From: Bradyrhizobium sp. LTSP849
GTDB taxonomy: Bacteria > Pseudomonadota > Alphaproteobacteria > Rhizobiales > Xanthobacteraceae
DNA: 64,000 nt
Direction: 5' to 3'
NCBI RefSeq assembly: GCF_000938255.1
Contig: NZ_JYMR01000018.1
Span: 321,001-385,000 of the forward strand
In this document: positions 8,417-16,072 of the stretch, piece by piece
How the letters are laid out: each line of letters opens with the position of its first letter
Position numbering within the stretch: position 1 is the first letter of the stretch
The notes under the pieces: generated by a model
Seen by the model: only the letters and a program-made list of their open reading frames with translations
Databases searched by the model: none
What the model was told of the DNA's origin: nothing
Made by a program: the position numbers and the translations under genes

Positions 8417-9244
8417 TTAGCGGCTGATCTCGTCCTGAGCCGTCAGGAAAGCAGCAGTATCACCCAACTGATCGGCGCTCAGTTCACCGAATACCTTGTG
8501 AAAATCCTCAAAGCCCAAGATTTTCTCGCCGACCGAGGAGACGTCGGACAGGAGCCGATTAAGCTCTTCGAGGTATCGCGCGCGGGAGATGCGGCGCTCC
8601 GTCAGCATGCCACCGAGTTCGCCAACCCGGCCTTGCAGAAGAGCTTGCATGTCAGCCAAGGCCGTCAATGTTGCGTCATCGACGGTGTGACCAAGACCCG
8701 CCTGGACCAGCGCAGACAACTCCAGGCGCATATCGGAAGAATCATCGTTCGAAAGGGGCTGGCTCATGGAGCGACTGATCCCGTTTGAAAGCCCCGAACT
8801 AGAACTCGCGGACTCCGAACTCGCTCCAACCACGGCCGTCTGGCAAAGCAGTCTCCGGTCCGGCCATCGCCTCGACGTTGGAACCCACTGATAATTGCGC
8901 CCAAACTTGCCGTAGACAAGGTGAGACGCCCTGACCTGCGTGTGAGCTGTGATGGGTATTTCAATACCTGCGGCTGATAAGATCCGGTTTGCGATCTGAT
9001 GGCAGACGCCGGTGCGCATGTAGTAGATACCGGCGTCATCACCGCCCTCGATGCACCGAGCGAACGCTGCGCTGCCAGCGGCATTGCACACCATTGACCC
9101 GCCGATTGGCCACCCATGGCACCCCCAAGCGTCGCCAGCCGAGCTGAGGACGTAGGTGTGGAAAATCTGCGTCGTGACCCGAAAGACCCCGTATCCCTCA
9201 AGAATATCGCTCGCGGTGGATGCCACTGGACTATTCCGAAGCAA
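8417..9244 (-). CDS. uncharacterised two-part protein with Cys-His motif
   Basis: A reading frame of up to 275 residues that I do not recognise. Residues 20-115 are rich in Cys, His, Trp and Gly, with FHTYVLSSAGDAWGCHGW and TGVCHQIANRIL (Cys81-His82). Such a layout could be a cysteine-peptidase-like fold, but that is a guess. A Ser-rich linker at about 140-165 leads to a helical C-terminal part (about 170-275). The frame opens with TTG at 9244, and a GTG six codons later is an alternative; neither has a convincing ribosome-binding site. The gene sits alone between hisZ and rsmE in sequence somewhat less GC-rich than its neighbours, which suggests acquisition. Coding status is supported by a long frame with coherent composition. 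Confidence 0.6.
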   Translation of the reverse strand: MLRNSPVASTASDILEGYGVFRVTTQIFHTYVLSSAGDAWGCHGWPIGGSMVCNAAGSAAFARCIEGGDDAGIYYMRTGVCHQIANRILSAAGIEIPITAHTQVRASHLVYGKFGRNYQWVPTSRRWPDRRLLCQTAVVGASSESASSSSGLSNGISRSMSQPLSNDDSSDMRLELSALVQAGLGHTVDDATLTALADMQALLQGRVGELGGMLTERRISRARYLEELNRLLSDVSSVGEKILGFEDFHKVFGELSADQLGDTAAFLTAQDEISR

Positions 9245-9380
9245 ACATTACGCCACGCGGGGCTAAGAATTGATTGAAAAACAATCTTCGGTGGAACCGT
9301 GGCTGATTTGCCCCGTGAGCACAATAGAGCCACCGGGATTTTAGACCGAACCATGATCTCGCAGGCTGAAATGCAGCAAT

Positions 9381-10145
9381 CTAACCGCCGCCCCAATCGC
9401 CCAGCACCGCCTGCACCAGCGCCAGCGCCGCGACCGCGGCCGTGTCGGCCCGCAGGATCCGAGGGCCCAGCGCCAGCCGCAGGATTTTGGGCTGTCGCAG
9501 CAGCAGCGCCCGTTCCTCTTCGGCAAAGCCGCCTTCGGGGCCGATCAAGACGTCGATGCCAACTCTGCCTTGGTCAAGCCCAGCGTCGCGTACGTTTTGC
9601 AGGCTCTGAATGGGGTTTTCGACCTCCGCCGCCTCGTCGCAGAAAATGAGTAGTCGGTCGGTGGCGCGTTGGCTGAGGAAGCGCTCGAGCGGCACCGGCT
9701 CGGCGACTGCAGCCAGGCTCAGGATGCCGCATTGTTCAGCCGCCTCGATCACATTGGCGCGCATGCGCTCGGTGTTGACGCGGGACGCCTGCGTGAAGCG
9801 AGTCTGGACCGGTTGCAGGATGGCGGCGCCCATCTCGACTGCCTTCTGCACCGTGTAGTCGAGCCGGGCATGCTTGAGCGGGGCGAAGACGTAAGCTAGG
9901 TCGGGCAGCCGGTCCTGGGGGCGGGCCTGCTGGAGGATGATCAGATTGTCGGGTCGCTTGCGGCCTTCGATCGCGGCCTGCCATTCGCCGTCGCGGCCGT
10001 TGAAGGCCAGGATCGGGGCGCCGGCGGAAAGCCGGAGCACATTGCCGAGATAATTGCTCTGGTCGCGGTCGAGCGGGACCCTGGCGTCCTGGGCGAGGGG
10101 GGCATCGACAAACAGGCGGGGAGCGCGAAAATCGTGGGAGGGCAT
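9381..10145 (-). CDS. rsmE: 16S rRNA (uracil1498-N3)-methyltransferase
   Basis: A 254-residue SPOUT-class methyltransferase that modifies U1498 in helix 44 of 16S rRNA using S-adenosylmethionine. The N-terminal PUA-like part is followed by the trefoil-knot domain, with the signature IGPEGGF near residue 200 and the knot motif LGPRILRADTA near residue 228. Length is normal for the family. The gene is monocistronic, reading away from the secreted-protein/ubiA pair. Confidence 0.95.
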   Translation of the reverse strand: MPSHDFRAPRLFVDAPLAQDARVPLDRDQSNYLGNVLRLSAGAPILAFNGRDGEWQAAIEGRKRPDNLIILQQARPQDRLPDLAYVFAPLKHARLDYTVQKAVEMGAAILQPVQTRFTQASRVNTERMRANVIEAAEQCGILSLAAVAEPVPLERFLSQRATDRLLIFCDEAAEVENPIQSLQNVRDAGLDQGRVGIDVLIGPEGGFAEEERALLLRQPKILRLALGPRILRADTAAVAALALVQAVLGDWGGG

Positions 10146-10356
10146 CGATCAAAAGTCCGTTTTGCCGCAGTTCTTAACCGAAATCAGCCATTTCGGGGGT
10201 AAATATTGCCGAATTGGTGCGTCGGCGCGCCGCGCTCTTGCCCTATTCGACGGGTTGTTAAGCGCCGACGGGAATCGTAAAATCGCGAGCGCGCCGGTTG
10301 CGCTTCAATTGGGAAGACGCCGAACCCCGTAAGCTCCCGCCGGAGAGACTATCTTG

Positions 10357-11025
10357 ATGATCCGTCGTTTGATGGTTCCGATCACTGCCGCCATGGTCAC
10401 CATGAGCGCTGCGGGAGCCTATGCCCAAGGGTTCCCCGCGCCGCTGCCGGGCCAGGCCGCACCCGATTCCGCGTTTCCGCCCGTGAACGGCTCGGCGCCG
10501 GTCGCCTCCGTTGGCGGCGCGCCGCAAGCCTCGTTCCCGGTCAACGGCGCCGCACCCGTCGGTGGCGCGCCCGTTGGGGGCGGCTTCAGCGCGGCACCGC
10601 CGACGCAGGGCGGTCCGGGCGAGGACTGCATGAAGGCATTCGTTCCGCTCCGCGAGGAAGCCGAGAAGCGCGGCAAGCTGATCAAGGCCGCGAGTGATCG
10701 CCATGCTCCGCCGGACGAGGCCTGCAAGCTGATCGGCAATTTCAGCCAGGCTGAATCCAAGATGATCAAGTACGTCGAATCCCACGCCGCCAAATGCGGG
10801 ATTCCGCCGCAGATCGGCGATCAAATGAAGAACGGCCACAAGAACACCGAGGCCATGCAGAAGAAGGTCTGCATGGTCGCGCAGCAGATGCAGAACCAGC
10901 CGCGCGGTCCGGCCGGGCCGTCGCTAAGCGAGGTGCTGGGTTCGGGCTCGGCGCCGGAAGCCAATGCCGGCAAGAAGGGCGGCAGCACCTTCGACACGCT
11001 CAACGGCAACATCCTGACCCGATGA
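10357..11025 (+). CDS. secreted conserved protein of unknown function
   Basis: A 222-residue protein with a cleavable signal peptide of about 24 residues ending in GAYAQG. A Pro/Ala/Gly/Val low-complexity stretch with repeated PVNG and PVGGAP units spans about 25-90, and a charged domain with four cysteines (about 92-180) follows. The cysteines suggest two periplasmic disulphides. The ATG at 10357 has GGAGAG nine bases upstream and is preferred over the adjacent TTG. The stop overlaps the ubiA start by ATGA. No catalytic motif was recognised. Confidence 0.78.
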   Translation: MIRRLMVPITAAMVTMSAAGAYAQGFPAPLPGQAAPDSAFPPVNGSAPVASVGGAPQASFPVNGAAPVGGAPVGGGFSAAPPTQGGPGEDCMKAFVPLREEAEKRGKLIKAASDRHAPPDEACKLIGNFSQAESKMIKYVESHAAKCGIPPQIGDQMKNGHKNTEAMQKKVCMVAQQMQNQPRGPAGPSLSEVLGSGSAPEANAGKKGGSTFDTLNGNILTR

Positions 11026-11954
11026 GCGATACATCCGCCCGCGTTGCCGATTCCACCGGCAACTGGGTCGATACGCTCGCGCCGCAATGGGCGCGGCCTT
11101 ATCTACGATTGTCCCGCTTCGATCGTCCGATCGGTTCCTGGCTTCTGCTGATGCCGTGCTGGTGGTCGGCGGCGCTCGCTGCCGCCACGGCGCATGATGT
11201 CAGCCGGCTGCCGCTCACCATCATCCTGTTCTTCATCGGCGCCTTCGTGATGCGCGGGGCGGGCTGCGCCTGGAACGACATCACCGACCGCGACCTCGAC
11301 GCCAAGGTCGAGCGCACGCGCTCGCGGCCGCTGCCGTCGGGGCAGCTCAGCACAAAGCAGGCGCTGGCCTTCATGATCGCGCAGGCGCTGATCGGGCTCG
11401 TAGCGCTCCTGCAATTCAACCGCTTCGCGATTGCGACCGGCATCGCCTCGCTTCTGATCGTCGCGATCTATCCCTTCATGAAGCGCGTCACCTGGTGGCC
11501 GCAGGTCTTCCTGGGCCTTGCCTTCTCCTGGGGCGCGCTGATGGGATTTGCCGTCACCTTCGGCCGCATCGATGTCACGGCGCTGGTGCTTTATGCCGGC
11601 GCGATCTCCTGGGTGATCGGCTATGACACGATCTACGCGCATCAGGACACCGAGGACGACGCGCTGATCGGCGTCAAATCCACCGCGCGCCTGTTCGGCG
11701 CGCATACGCATCGGGCGCTGATCCTGTTCTATGGGCTCGCGGTGATGCTGATCGGCGTCGCGCTCGCGTCGGGTGATGCACGCTGGCCGGCATGGTTCGG
11801 GCTTGCGGCCTTCGCCGTGCATCTGGCTTGGCAGATCAAGCGGCTCAGGATCGACGATCCCGCGCTATGCCTGCGCGTGTTCAAGTCGAACCGGGATGCG
11901 GGCTTGCTTCTGTTTGCAGGATTGTTGGCGGACGCGGTGATGCGGGCGGCTTGA
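11022..11954 (+). CDS. ubiA: 4-hydroxybenzoate polyprenyltransferase
   Basis: A 310-residue integral membrane prenyltransferase that joins a polyprenyl chain to 4-hydroxybenzoate in ubiquinone synthesis. The first Asp-rich motif is NDITDRDLDAKVERTRSRPL, starting at Asn85, and the second is YDTIYAHQDTEDD. About eight hydrophobic helices fill the rest. The start ATG overlaps the stop of the secreted-protein gene by four bases, indicating translational coupling. The gene is followed by a long imperfect palindromic repeat, which may stop transcription. Confidence 0.95.
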   Translation: MSDTSARVADSTGNWVDTLAPQWARPYLRLSRFDRPIGSWLLLMPCWWSAALAAATAHDVSRLPLTIILFFIGAFVMRGAGCAWNDITDRDLDAKVERTRSRPLPSGQLSTKQALAFMIAQALIGLVALLQFNRFAIATGIASLLIVAIYPFMKRVTWWPQVFLGLAFSWGALMGFAVTFGRIDVTALVLYAGAISWVIGYDTIYAHQDTEDDALIGVKSTARLFGAHTHRALILFYGLAVMLIGVALASGDARWPAWFGLAAFAVHLAWQIKRLRIDDPALCLRVFKSNRDAGLLLFAGLLADAVMRAA

Positions 11955-11963
11955 GGCAAACTT

Positions 11964-12056
11964 GTAGGGTGGGCAAAGGCGCCCTTGCGCCGTGCCCACC
12001 ATTTATCCACGATTGCGAGAGAAGAGGTGGGCACGCTTTCGCTTTGCCCACCCTAC
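11964..12056. repeat. long palindromic repeat, GTAGGGTGGGCAAAG family, copy 1
   Basis: GTAGGGTGGGCAAAG at the left pairs with CTTTGCCCACCCTAC at the right, and internal GTGCCCACC pairs with GGTGGGCAC. The same element recurs at 18383-18472 and 34304-34394, always just downstream of a gene. The spacer between inner arms differs among copies. It resembles a REP/BIME-like mobile palindrome. Confidence 0.85.
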
Positions 12057-12073
12057 GGCATCGTGATTGCCGC

Positions 12074-12592
12074 TCAATTCCGCGCGATGATCTCGCGTTC
12101 TTCGCGGTGAACCGGCAGCTCACGCGCCATGGCGGTGCGACGGCGCATCAGGAATTTCGGACGGCGGGTGCGGATCGCGTTGCTGCGGCGACGGCGGGCT
12201 GCGGGCTTGCGGGCGCCTTCGTCCAGTTGCGGCAGCGCAAAGATCTCGCTCCAGATCGCCCAGGCTTCCGTGAGCTCATCGCCTTCGGTGCTGACGAGCA
12301 GCGGAACCGAGAGCGAGGGATCGCGATGGACCAGGACGAGGGTCTGCGCTTCGTCATTGCCGCGCAGCGCGACGCCGGTGAAGTCGCTGACGCGGACATT
12401 GATCGCCATCCGCATGCCGCGGACGGCACGGCGCAGCACGACGCGTTCGCGATGAAGCTCGATCTGCCTTGTGTATCCGTCGGCGCGCGGATCATGCGCA
12501 TCGAAGCGGACCGGAAGGGAAAGGGGGTCGAGCCGCAGACTGCGGCTCGACCCGGTGGGGTTGGCCCCACATGTTGCTGTTTGACGCCTCAC
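12074..12592 (-). CDS. basic conserved protein, possibly DUF6101 family
   Basis: A 172-residue protein without signal peptide. Residues about 20-115 look like a compact beta-rich domain (RLDPLSLPVRF, then REVVLRRAVRG-like sequence as RERVVLRRAVRG). The C-terminal 50 residues are very rich in Arg and Ala. This pattern matches a family of Bradyrhizobiaceae proteins that I recall as DUF6101, but I cannot verify the number. The frame starts with GTG at 12592. The basic tail could bind nucleic acid or a membrane; that is inference. Confidence 0.6.
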   Translation of the reverse strand: MRRQTATCGANPTGSSRSLRLDPLSLPVRFDAHDPRADGYTRQIELHRERVVLRRAVRGMRMAINVRVSDFTGVALRGNDEAQTLVLVHRDPSLSVPLLVSTEGDELTEAWAIWSEIFALPQLDEGARKPAARRRRSNAIRTRRPKFLMRRRTAMARELPVHREEREIIARN

Positions 12593-12702
12593 GGCTTTAG
12601 TTCTCCCCGCCAGGATTATGTTCCCGGTCGATGCGAGGACCTTAGCGCGCCGGTTTCGGAAACCGCTTAAAAAGGCTGGTTAATCCAACCTCACCGCCAC
12701 TC

Positions 12703-12822
12703 ATGATTGACAAGACCTTGGCGCGCATGATTGACGAGACGTTGCGCAAGCTTCGCGAATCTGAGCTTTTTGCAGACCGAAAACGCTTGAAGTCCGTGCC
12801 AATTGGGCACATCTGGTGTTGA
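12703..12822 (+). CDS. possible 39-residue peptide with duplicated N-terminus
   Basis: A short frame whose first two octapeptides are near copies, MIDKTLAR and MIDETLRK, produced by a 16-bp direct repeat in the DNA. The remainder is basic and ends in HIWC. It lies in the 276-bp gap before the pmbA homologue. No ribosome-binding site precedes the ATG, so translation is doubtful, and the repeat could be chance duplication. Confidence 0.25.
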   Translation: MIDKTLARMIDETLRKLRESELFADRKRLKSVPIGHIWC

Positions 12823-12868
12823 GGGCCGGTCTCGCCCCGAAACCTCCCGCCGCAACAGGATTTCGTTT

Positions 12869-14260
12869 GTGAACCCTTCACCAAGCTCGACGCTTTCGCC
12901 TAAAGCCAATCGCGACCTGTTCGATCAGTCCGCGCTGTCCGATCTCGCACAGCGCCTGGTGGAGGCGGCGAAGCGCGCCGGTGCGGATGCGGCCGATGCG
13001 GTCGCGGTGCGCGGCATCTCGCAGGGCGTCGAGGTGCGCGACGGCCGCGTCGAGGAATCCGAGCGGTCCGAGGGCGACGATGTCGGCCTGCGCGTGCTGG
13101 TTGGCCGCCGCCAGGCGGTGGTCTCGACCAATGACGCCAGCGGCGATGCCGTGACCAAGCTTGCCGAGCGTGCGGTGGCGATGGCGCGCGTTGCGCCAGA
13201 CGATAAATATGTTGGCCTCGCAGATCCCGCGCTGCTCGCGCGCGATTTTCCCGATCTCGATCTGCTCGATCCCGACGTGCCCGCGACCTCCGAGCTCGAG
13301 CGCCGCGCGCTCGAAGCCGAAGCCGCAGCGCTTGCCGTGAAGGGCGTGACCAAATCTGGTGGCGCGTCGGCCTCCGCCGGCATGGGCGGCATGGTGCTGG
13401 TGACCAGCACCGGCTTCCACGGATCTTACTTGCGCTCGAGCCAGGGCATCTCGGCGACCGCGATCGTCGGCGAGGGCACCGGCATGGAGCGCGACTACGA
13501 TTTCACCTCCGCCCCGCATGGCGCCGATCTGTTGTCGCCGGAGATCGTCGGCCGCTCCGCCGGCGAGCGCACCGTGGCGCGCTTCAATCCGCGCAAGGTC
13601 GAGACCTGCAAGGTGCCGGTCGTGTTCGATCCGCGCGTAGCGGGCTCGCTGGTCGGCCATGTCGTCGGCGCCATCAACGGTGCCTCGATTGCGCGCAAGA
13701 CCAGCTTCCTCAAGGACAAGCTCGGCCAGCAGCTGTTCGCCAAGAACATCCGCATCATCGACGATCCCCTGCGCAAGCGTGGCCTGCGCTCGCAGACCTT
13801 TGACGCCGAAGGCGTTGCGGTGAAGAAGATCGCGCTGATCGACGAGGGCGTGCTGACGACCTGGTTGCTCGATTGCGCGACCGCCCGCGAGCTCGGCCTC
13901 ACCACCACCGGCCACGCCCATCGCGGCGTGTCGTCCTCGCCCTCGCCCGGGCCGTACAATCTGCATCTCGAACCCGGCACGCCGACGCCGACCGAGCTGA
14001 TCGCCGACATCAAGCAGGGATTTTACATCACCGATCTGATCGGCTCCGGCGTCAACGGCGTCACCGGCGATTACAGCCGCGGCGCCTCCGGCTTCTGGAT
14101 CGAGAACGGCGAGCTCACCTATCCCGTCAGCGAGGTCACGATCGCCGGCCATCTGTTCGAGATCTTCAAATCGATGCAGCCGGCCAACAATCTCGAATTC
14201 CGCTACGGCATCAATGCGCCGACGGTGCGCATCGAGGGTTTGACGCTTGGCGGACGCTGA
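12869..14260 (+). CDS. pmbA: TldE/PmbA-type metallopeptidase subunit
   Basis: A 463-residue protein of the TldD/TldE (PmbA) family. In E. coli the TldD-TldE heterodimer degrades unfolded peptides and matures modified peptides such as microcin B17; TldE is the subunit without the zinc site. No HExxxH motif is seen here, which fits TldE. The C-terminal region contains GSGVNGVTGDYSRGASGFWI, the family's conserved glycine-rich stretch. The GTG at 12869 has AGGA eight bases upstream. The gene leads a co-directional run to lpxK, and its last codons overlap the next gene. Confidence 0.88.
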   Translation: MNPSPSSTLSPKANRDLFDQSALSDLAQRLVEAAKRAGADAADAVAVRGISQGVEVRDGRVEESERSEGDDVGLRVLVGRRQAVVSTNDASGDAVTKLAERAVAMARVAPDDKYVGLADPALLARDFPDLDLLDPDVPATSELERRALEAEAAALAVKGVTKSGGASASAGMGGMVLVTSTGFHGSYLRSSQGISATAIVGEGTGMERDYDFTSAPHGADLLSPEIVGRSAGERTVARFNPRKVETCKVPVVFDPRVAGSLVGHVVGAINGASIARKTSFLKDKLGQQLFAKNIRIIDDPLRKRGLRSQTFDAEGVAVKKIALIDEGVLTTWLLDCATARELGLTTTGHAHRGVSSSPSPGPYNLHLEPGTPTPTELIADIKQGFYITDLIGSGVNGVTGDYSRGASGFWIENGELTYPVSEVTIAGHLFEIFKSMQPANNLEFRYGINAPTVRIEGLTLGGR

Positions 14261-15056
14261 CGCGAACGAAACCATCCTGACGCGTGACGCAACGCTGCTG
14301 CAGGACACGGTGCGGGACGCAGGTGCGCTTGCGCTGTCGATGTTCCGCACCGAGCTGAAGAAATGGACCAAAGGCGGGTCCTCGCCGGTCTCGGAAGCCG
14401 ACATCGCCGTCAACGACCTGCTCGAAGCGCGCCTGCGCGGCGCCACGCCGGACTATGGCTGGCTGTCGGAGGAGAGCGCCGACGATTCCACGCGGCTGTC
14501 GCGGCGGCTGACATGGATCGTCGATCCCATCGACGGCACCCGCAATTATCTGGGCGGCCATGACGAATGGTGCGTGAGCGTGGCGCTGGTCGAGGATGCC
14601 TCGCCGGTGCTGGCCGCGGTGTTCGCGCCGACCAGCGACGAGTTCTTCTTCGCGGCCCGCGGCCAGGGCACGATGCTCAACGGCAAACAGGTCACGGCGA
14701 CGACCGGCTCAGCGCTCGATTTCTCCCGGATCGCCGGCCCGAAGCCGATGGTCGAGCGGCTCAACACCTTAGGCGGCGACATCAAGCTGCATCCGCGAAT
14801 CGGTTCGCTTGCGCTGCGGCTCTGCCGGGTCGCCCATGGCGGGCTGGATGCGGCTTTTGCGGGCGGCAACAGTCATGATTGGGACCTTGCGGCGGCCGAT
14901 TTGATCGTGCAGGAAGCGGATGGTAGGATGAGCGACCTCTCCGGAGACCCCATCCTCTACAATCGCCGGGAAGTCACGCACGGGGTGCTGGTGGCAGCGG
15001 GGCGCGATCGTCATGCGAGCATTGTCGCGCATTTTCGAAATCGTCCCTTGCCCTGA
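14247..15056 (+). CDS. inositol monophosphatase family, CysQ-like phosphatase
   Basis: A 269-residue lithium-sensitive-type, magnesium-dependent phosphatase. The metal-binding signature IVDPIDGTRNY (Asp93 to Thr98) and the second motif SHDWDLAAADLIV are intact, as is the early Glu-Glu pair WLSEESAD. Likely substrates are 3'-phosphoadenosine 5'-phosphate (CysQ role in sulfate assimilation) or inositol phosphates; sequence alone does not decide. The frame starts at TTG 14247, inside the last codons of pmbA, indicating coupling. Confidence 0.85.
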   Translation: MADADANETILTRDATLLQDTVRDAGALALSMFRTELKKWTKGGSSPVSEADIAVNDLLEARLRGATPDYGWLSEESADDSTRLSRRLTWIVDPIDGTRNYLGGHDEWCVSVALVEDASPVLAAVFAPTSDEFFFAARGQGTMLNGKQVTATTGSALDFSRIAGPKPMVERLNTLGGDIKLHPRIGSLALRLCRVAHGGLDAAFAGGNSHDWDLAAADLIVQEADGRMSDLSGDPILYNRREVTHGVLVAAGRDRHASIVAHFRNRPLP

Positions 15057-15116
15057 GCGCGTCCGCTGTGCTTGTCGATCACTGCTATGCCGGGCAGCCC
15101 GTAAGGAAGAGAACCC

Positions 15117-15362
15117 ATGCCAGATAGTGCCCCGCAACAACTGCTCCATCTCGTCATCGGTGGTGAGCTGCTCGATCTCGAGCACAACACCTTCAAGAAC
15201 CTGGACGATGTCGAGGTCGTCGGCCTGTATCCGAACTATGCGACGGCCCACGCCGCCTGGCGGGCCAAGGCGCAGAGCACGGTCGACAACGCGCAGATGC
15301 GCTATTTCATCGTCCATCTCCACCGGCTGCTCGACCCGAATCAAGAATCGAAGGCGCGTTGA
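15117..15362 (+). CDS. DUF4170 domain-containing protein
   Basis: An 81-residue soluble protein of the small alphaproteobacterial DUF4170 family. It contains the conserved stretch LVIGGELLDLEHNTFKNLD and ends with MRYFIVHLHRLLDP. AAGGAAGAGAA precedes the ATG. Its stop codon overlaps the TTG start of the following acyltransferase gene, so the two are translationally coupled. The position inside a lipid A/Kdo gene run suggests an accessory role there, but no activity is known. Confidence 0.85.
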   Translation: MPDSAPQQLLHLVIGGELLDLEHNTFKNLDDVEVVGLYPNYATAHAAWRAKAQSTVDNAQMRYFIVHLHRLLDPNQESKAR

Positions 15363-16072
15363 AAAAACTGCTTCGCAATACGCTGCGAAGCAGCTGGTTT
15401 CAGCGTGCCGTCGGGGTCCTGGCGGCCGAATATCTGCGTCTGGTCTGGCGGACCAACAGGTTCACGTTCGATCCGCCCGAGGTCTATGACATTGTCGAGC
15501 CGCAGATCCCGGCGATCTTCGCCTTCTGGCACGGCCAGCATTTCCTCACCCCCTTCATCAAGAACAAGGACTCCTACCGGGCCAAGGTCCTGATCTCGCG
15601 GCATCGCGACGGCGAGTTCAATGCCATCGCGGTGGAACGGCTCGGCATCGGCCTTATCCGCGGTTCCGGCGACCATGGCAGCGCCTTCCACCGTAAAGGT
15701 GGGGTCGGCGCCTTCAAGGAGATGGTGCGAACGCTCCAGGACGGCTGTAATGTCGCGCTGACCGCCGATGTCCCGAAGCGCGCGCGCGTGGCCGGGCTCG
15801 GCATTATCATGCTGGCACGGGAATCGGGGCGGCCGATCATGCCTTTCGCAATGGCGACCAGCCGCTTCATCCGGCTCAAGAACTGGGACCGCACCACCAT
15901 CAATTTGCCATTCGGGCGAGGCGCATTGGTCGGTATCAAGGAAATCAGCGTGCCTCCGGATGCCGACGCCGCCACCATGGAAGCGCTGCGGCAAGAGCTG
16001 GAAGACACGCTGAATGAGGCGACCCGCCGCGCCTATGCGCAGCTCGGCCGCCCGGGACCCGCAGATGGCTAA
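15359..16072 (+). CDS. DUF374 family lysophospholipid acyltransferase-like protein
   Basis: A 237-residue member of the DUF374/LPLAT group. The segment FAFWHGQHFLTPF places His and nearby residues where acyltransferases carry their catalytic motif, and LIRGSGDHGSAFHRKGG, ALTADVPKRARV follow as conserved blocks. The family lies next to Kdo and lipid A genes in many alphaproteobacteria and is thought to acylate a lipid A-type substrate at the inner membrane. It starts with TTG at 15359, overlapping the previous stop. A perfect 10-bp hairpin covers codons 4-12 of this gene and could throttle translation. Confidence 0.83.
   Translation: MKKLLRNTLRSSWFQRAVGVLAAEYLRLVWRTNRFTFDPPEVYDIVEPQIPAIFAFWHGQHFLTPFIKNKDSYRAKVLISRHRDGEFNAIAVERLGIGLIRGSGDHGSAFHRKGGVGAFKEMVRTLQDGCNVALTADVPKRARVAGLGIIMLARESGRPIMPFAMATSRFIRLKNWDRTTINLPFGRGALVGIKEISVPPDADAATMEALRQELEDTLNEATRRAYAQLGRPGPADG
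15368..15393 (+). promoter_or_regulatory. hairpin immediately after a TTG start codon
   Basis: CTGCTTCGCA pairs perfectly with TGCGAAGCAG around a six-base loop (ATACGC). In mRNA the stem lies 9-34 bases after the start codon of the DUF374 gene, inside the ribosome footprint. It could limit initiation unless ribosomes arrive from the overlapping upstream gene. The structure is seen directly; the regulatory role is inference. Confidence 0.4.

Noticed and set aside
8764..9396. 210-codon frame overlapping the Cys/His protein
   Set aside because: It has no protein-like composition and overlaps a frame with clear motifs.
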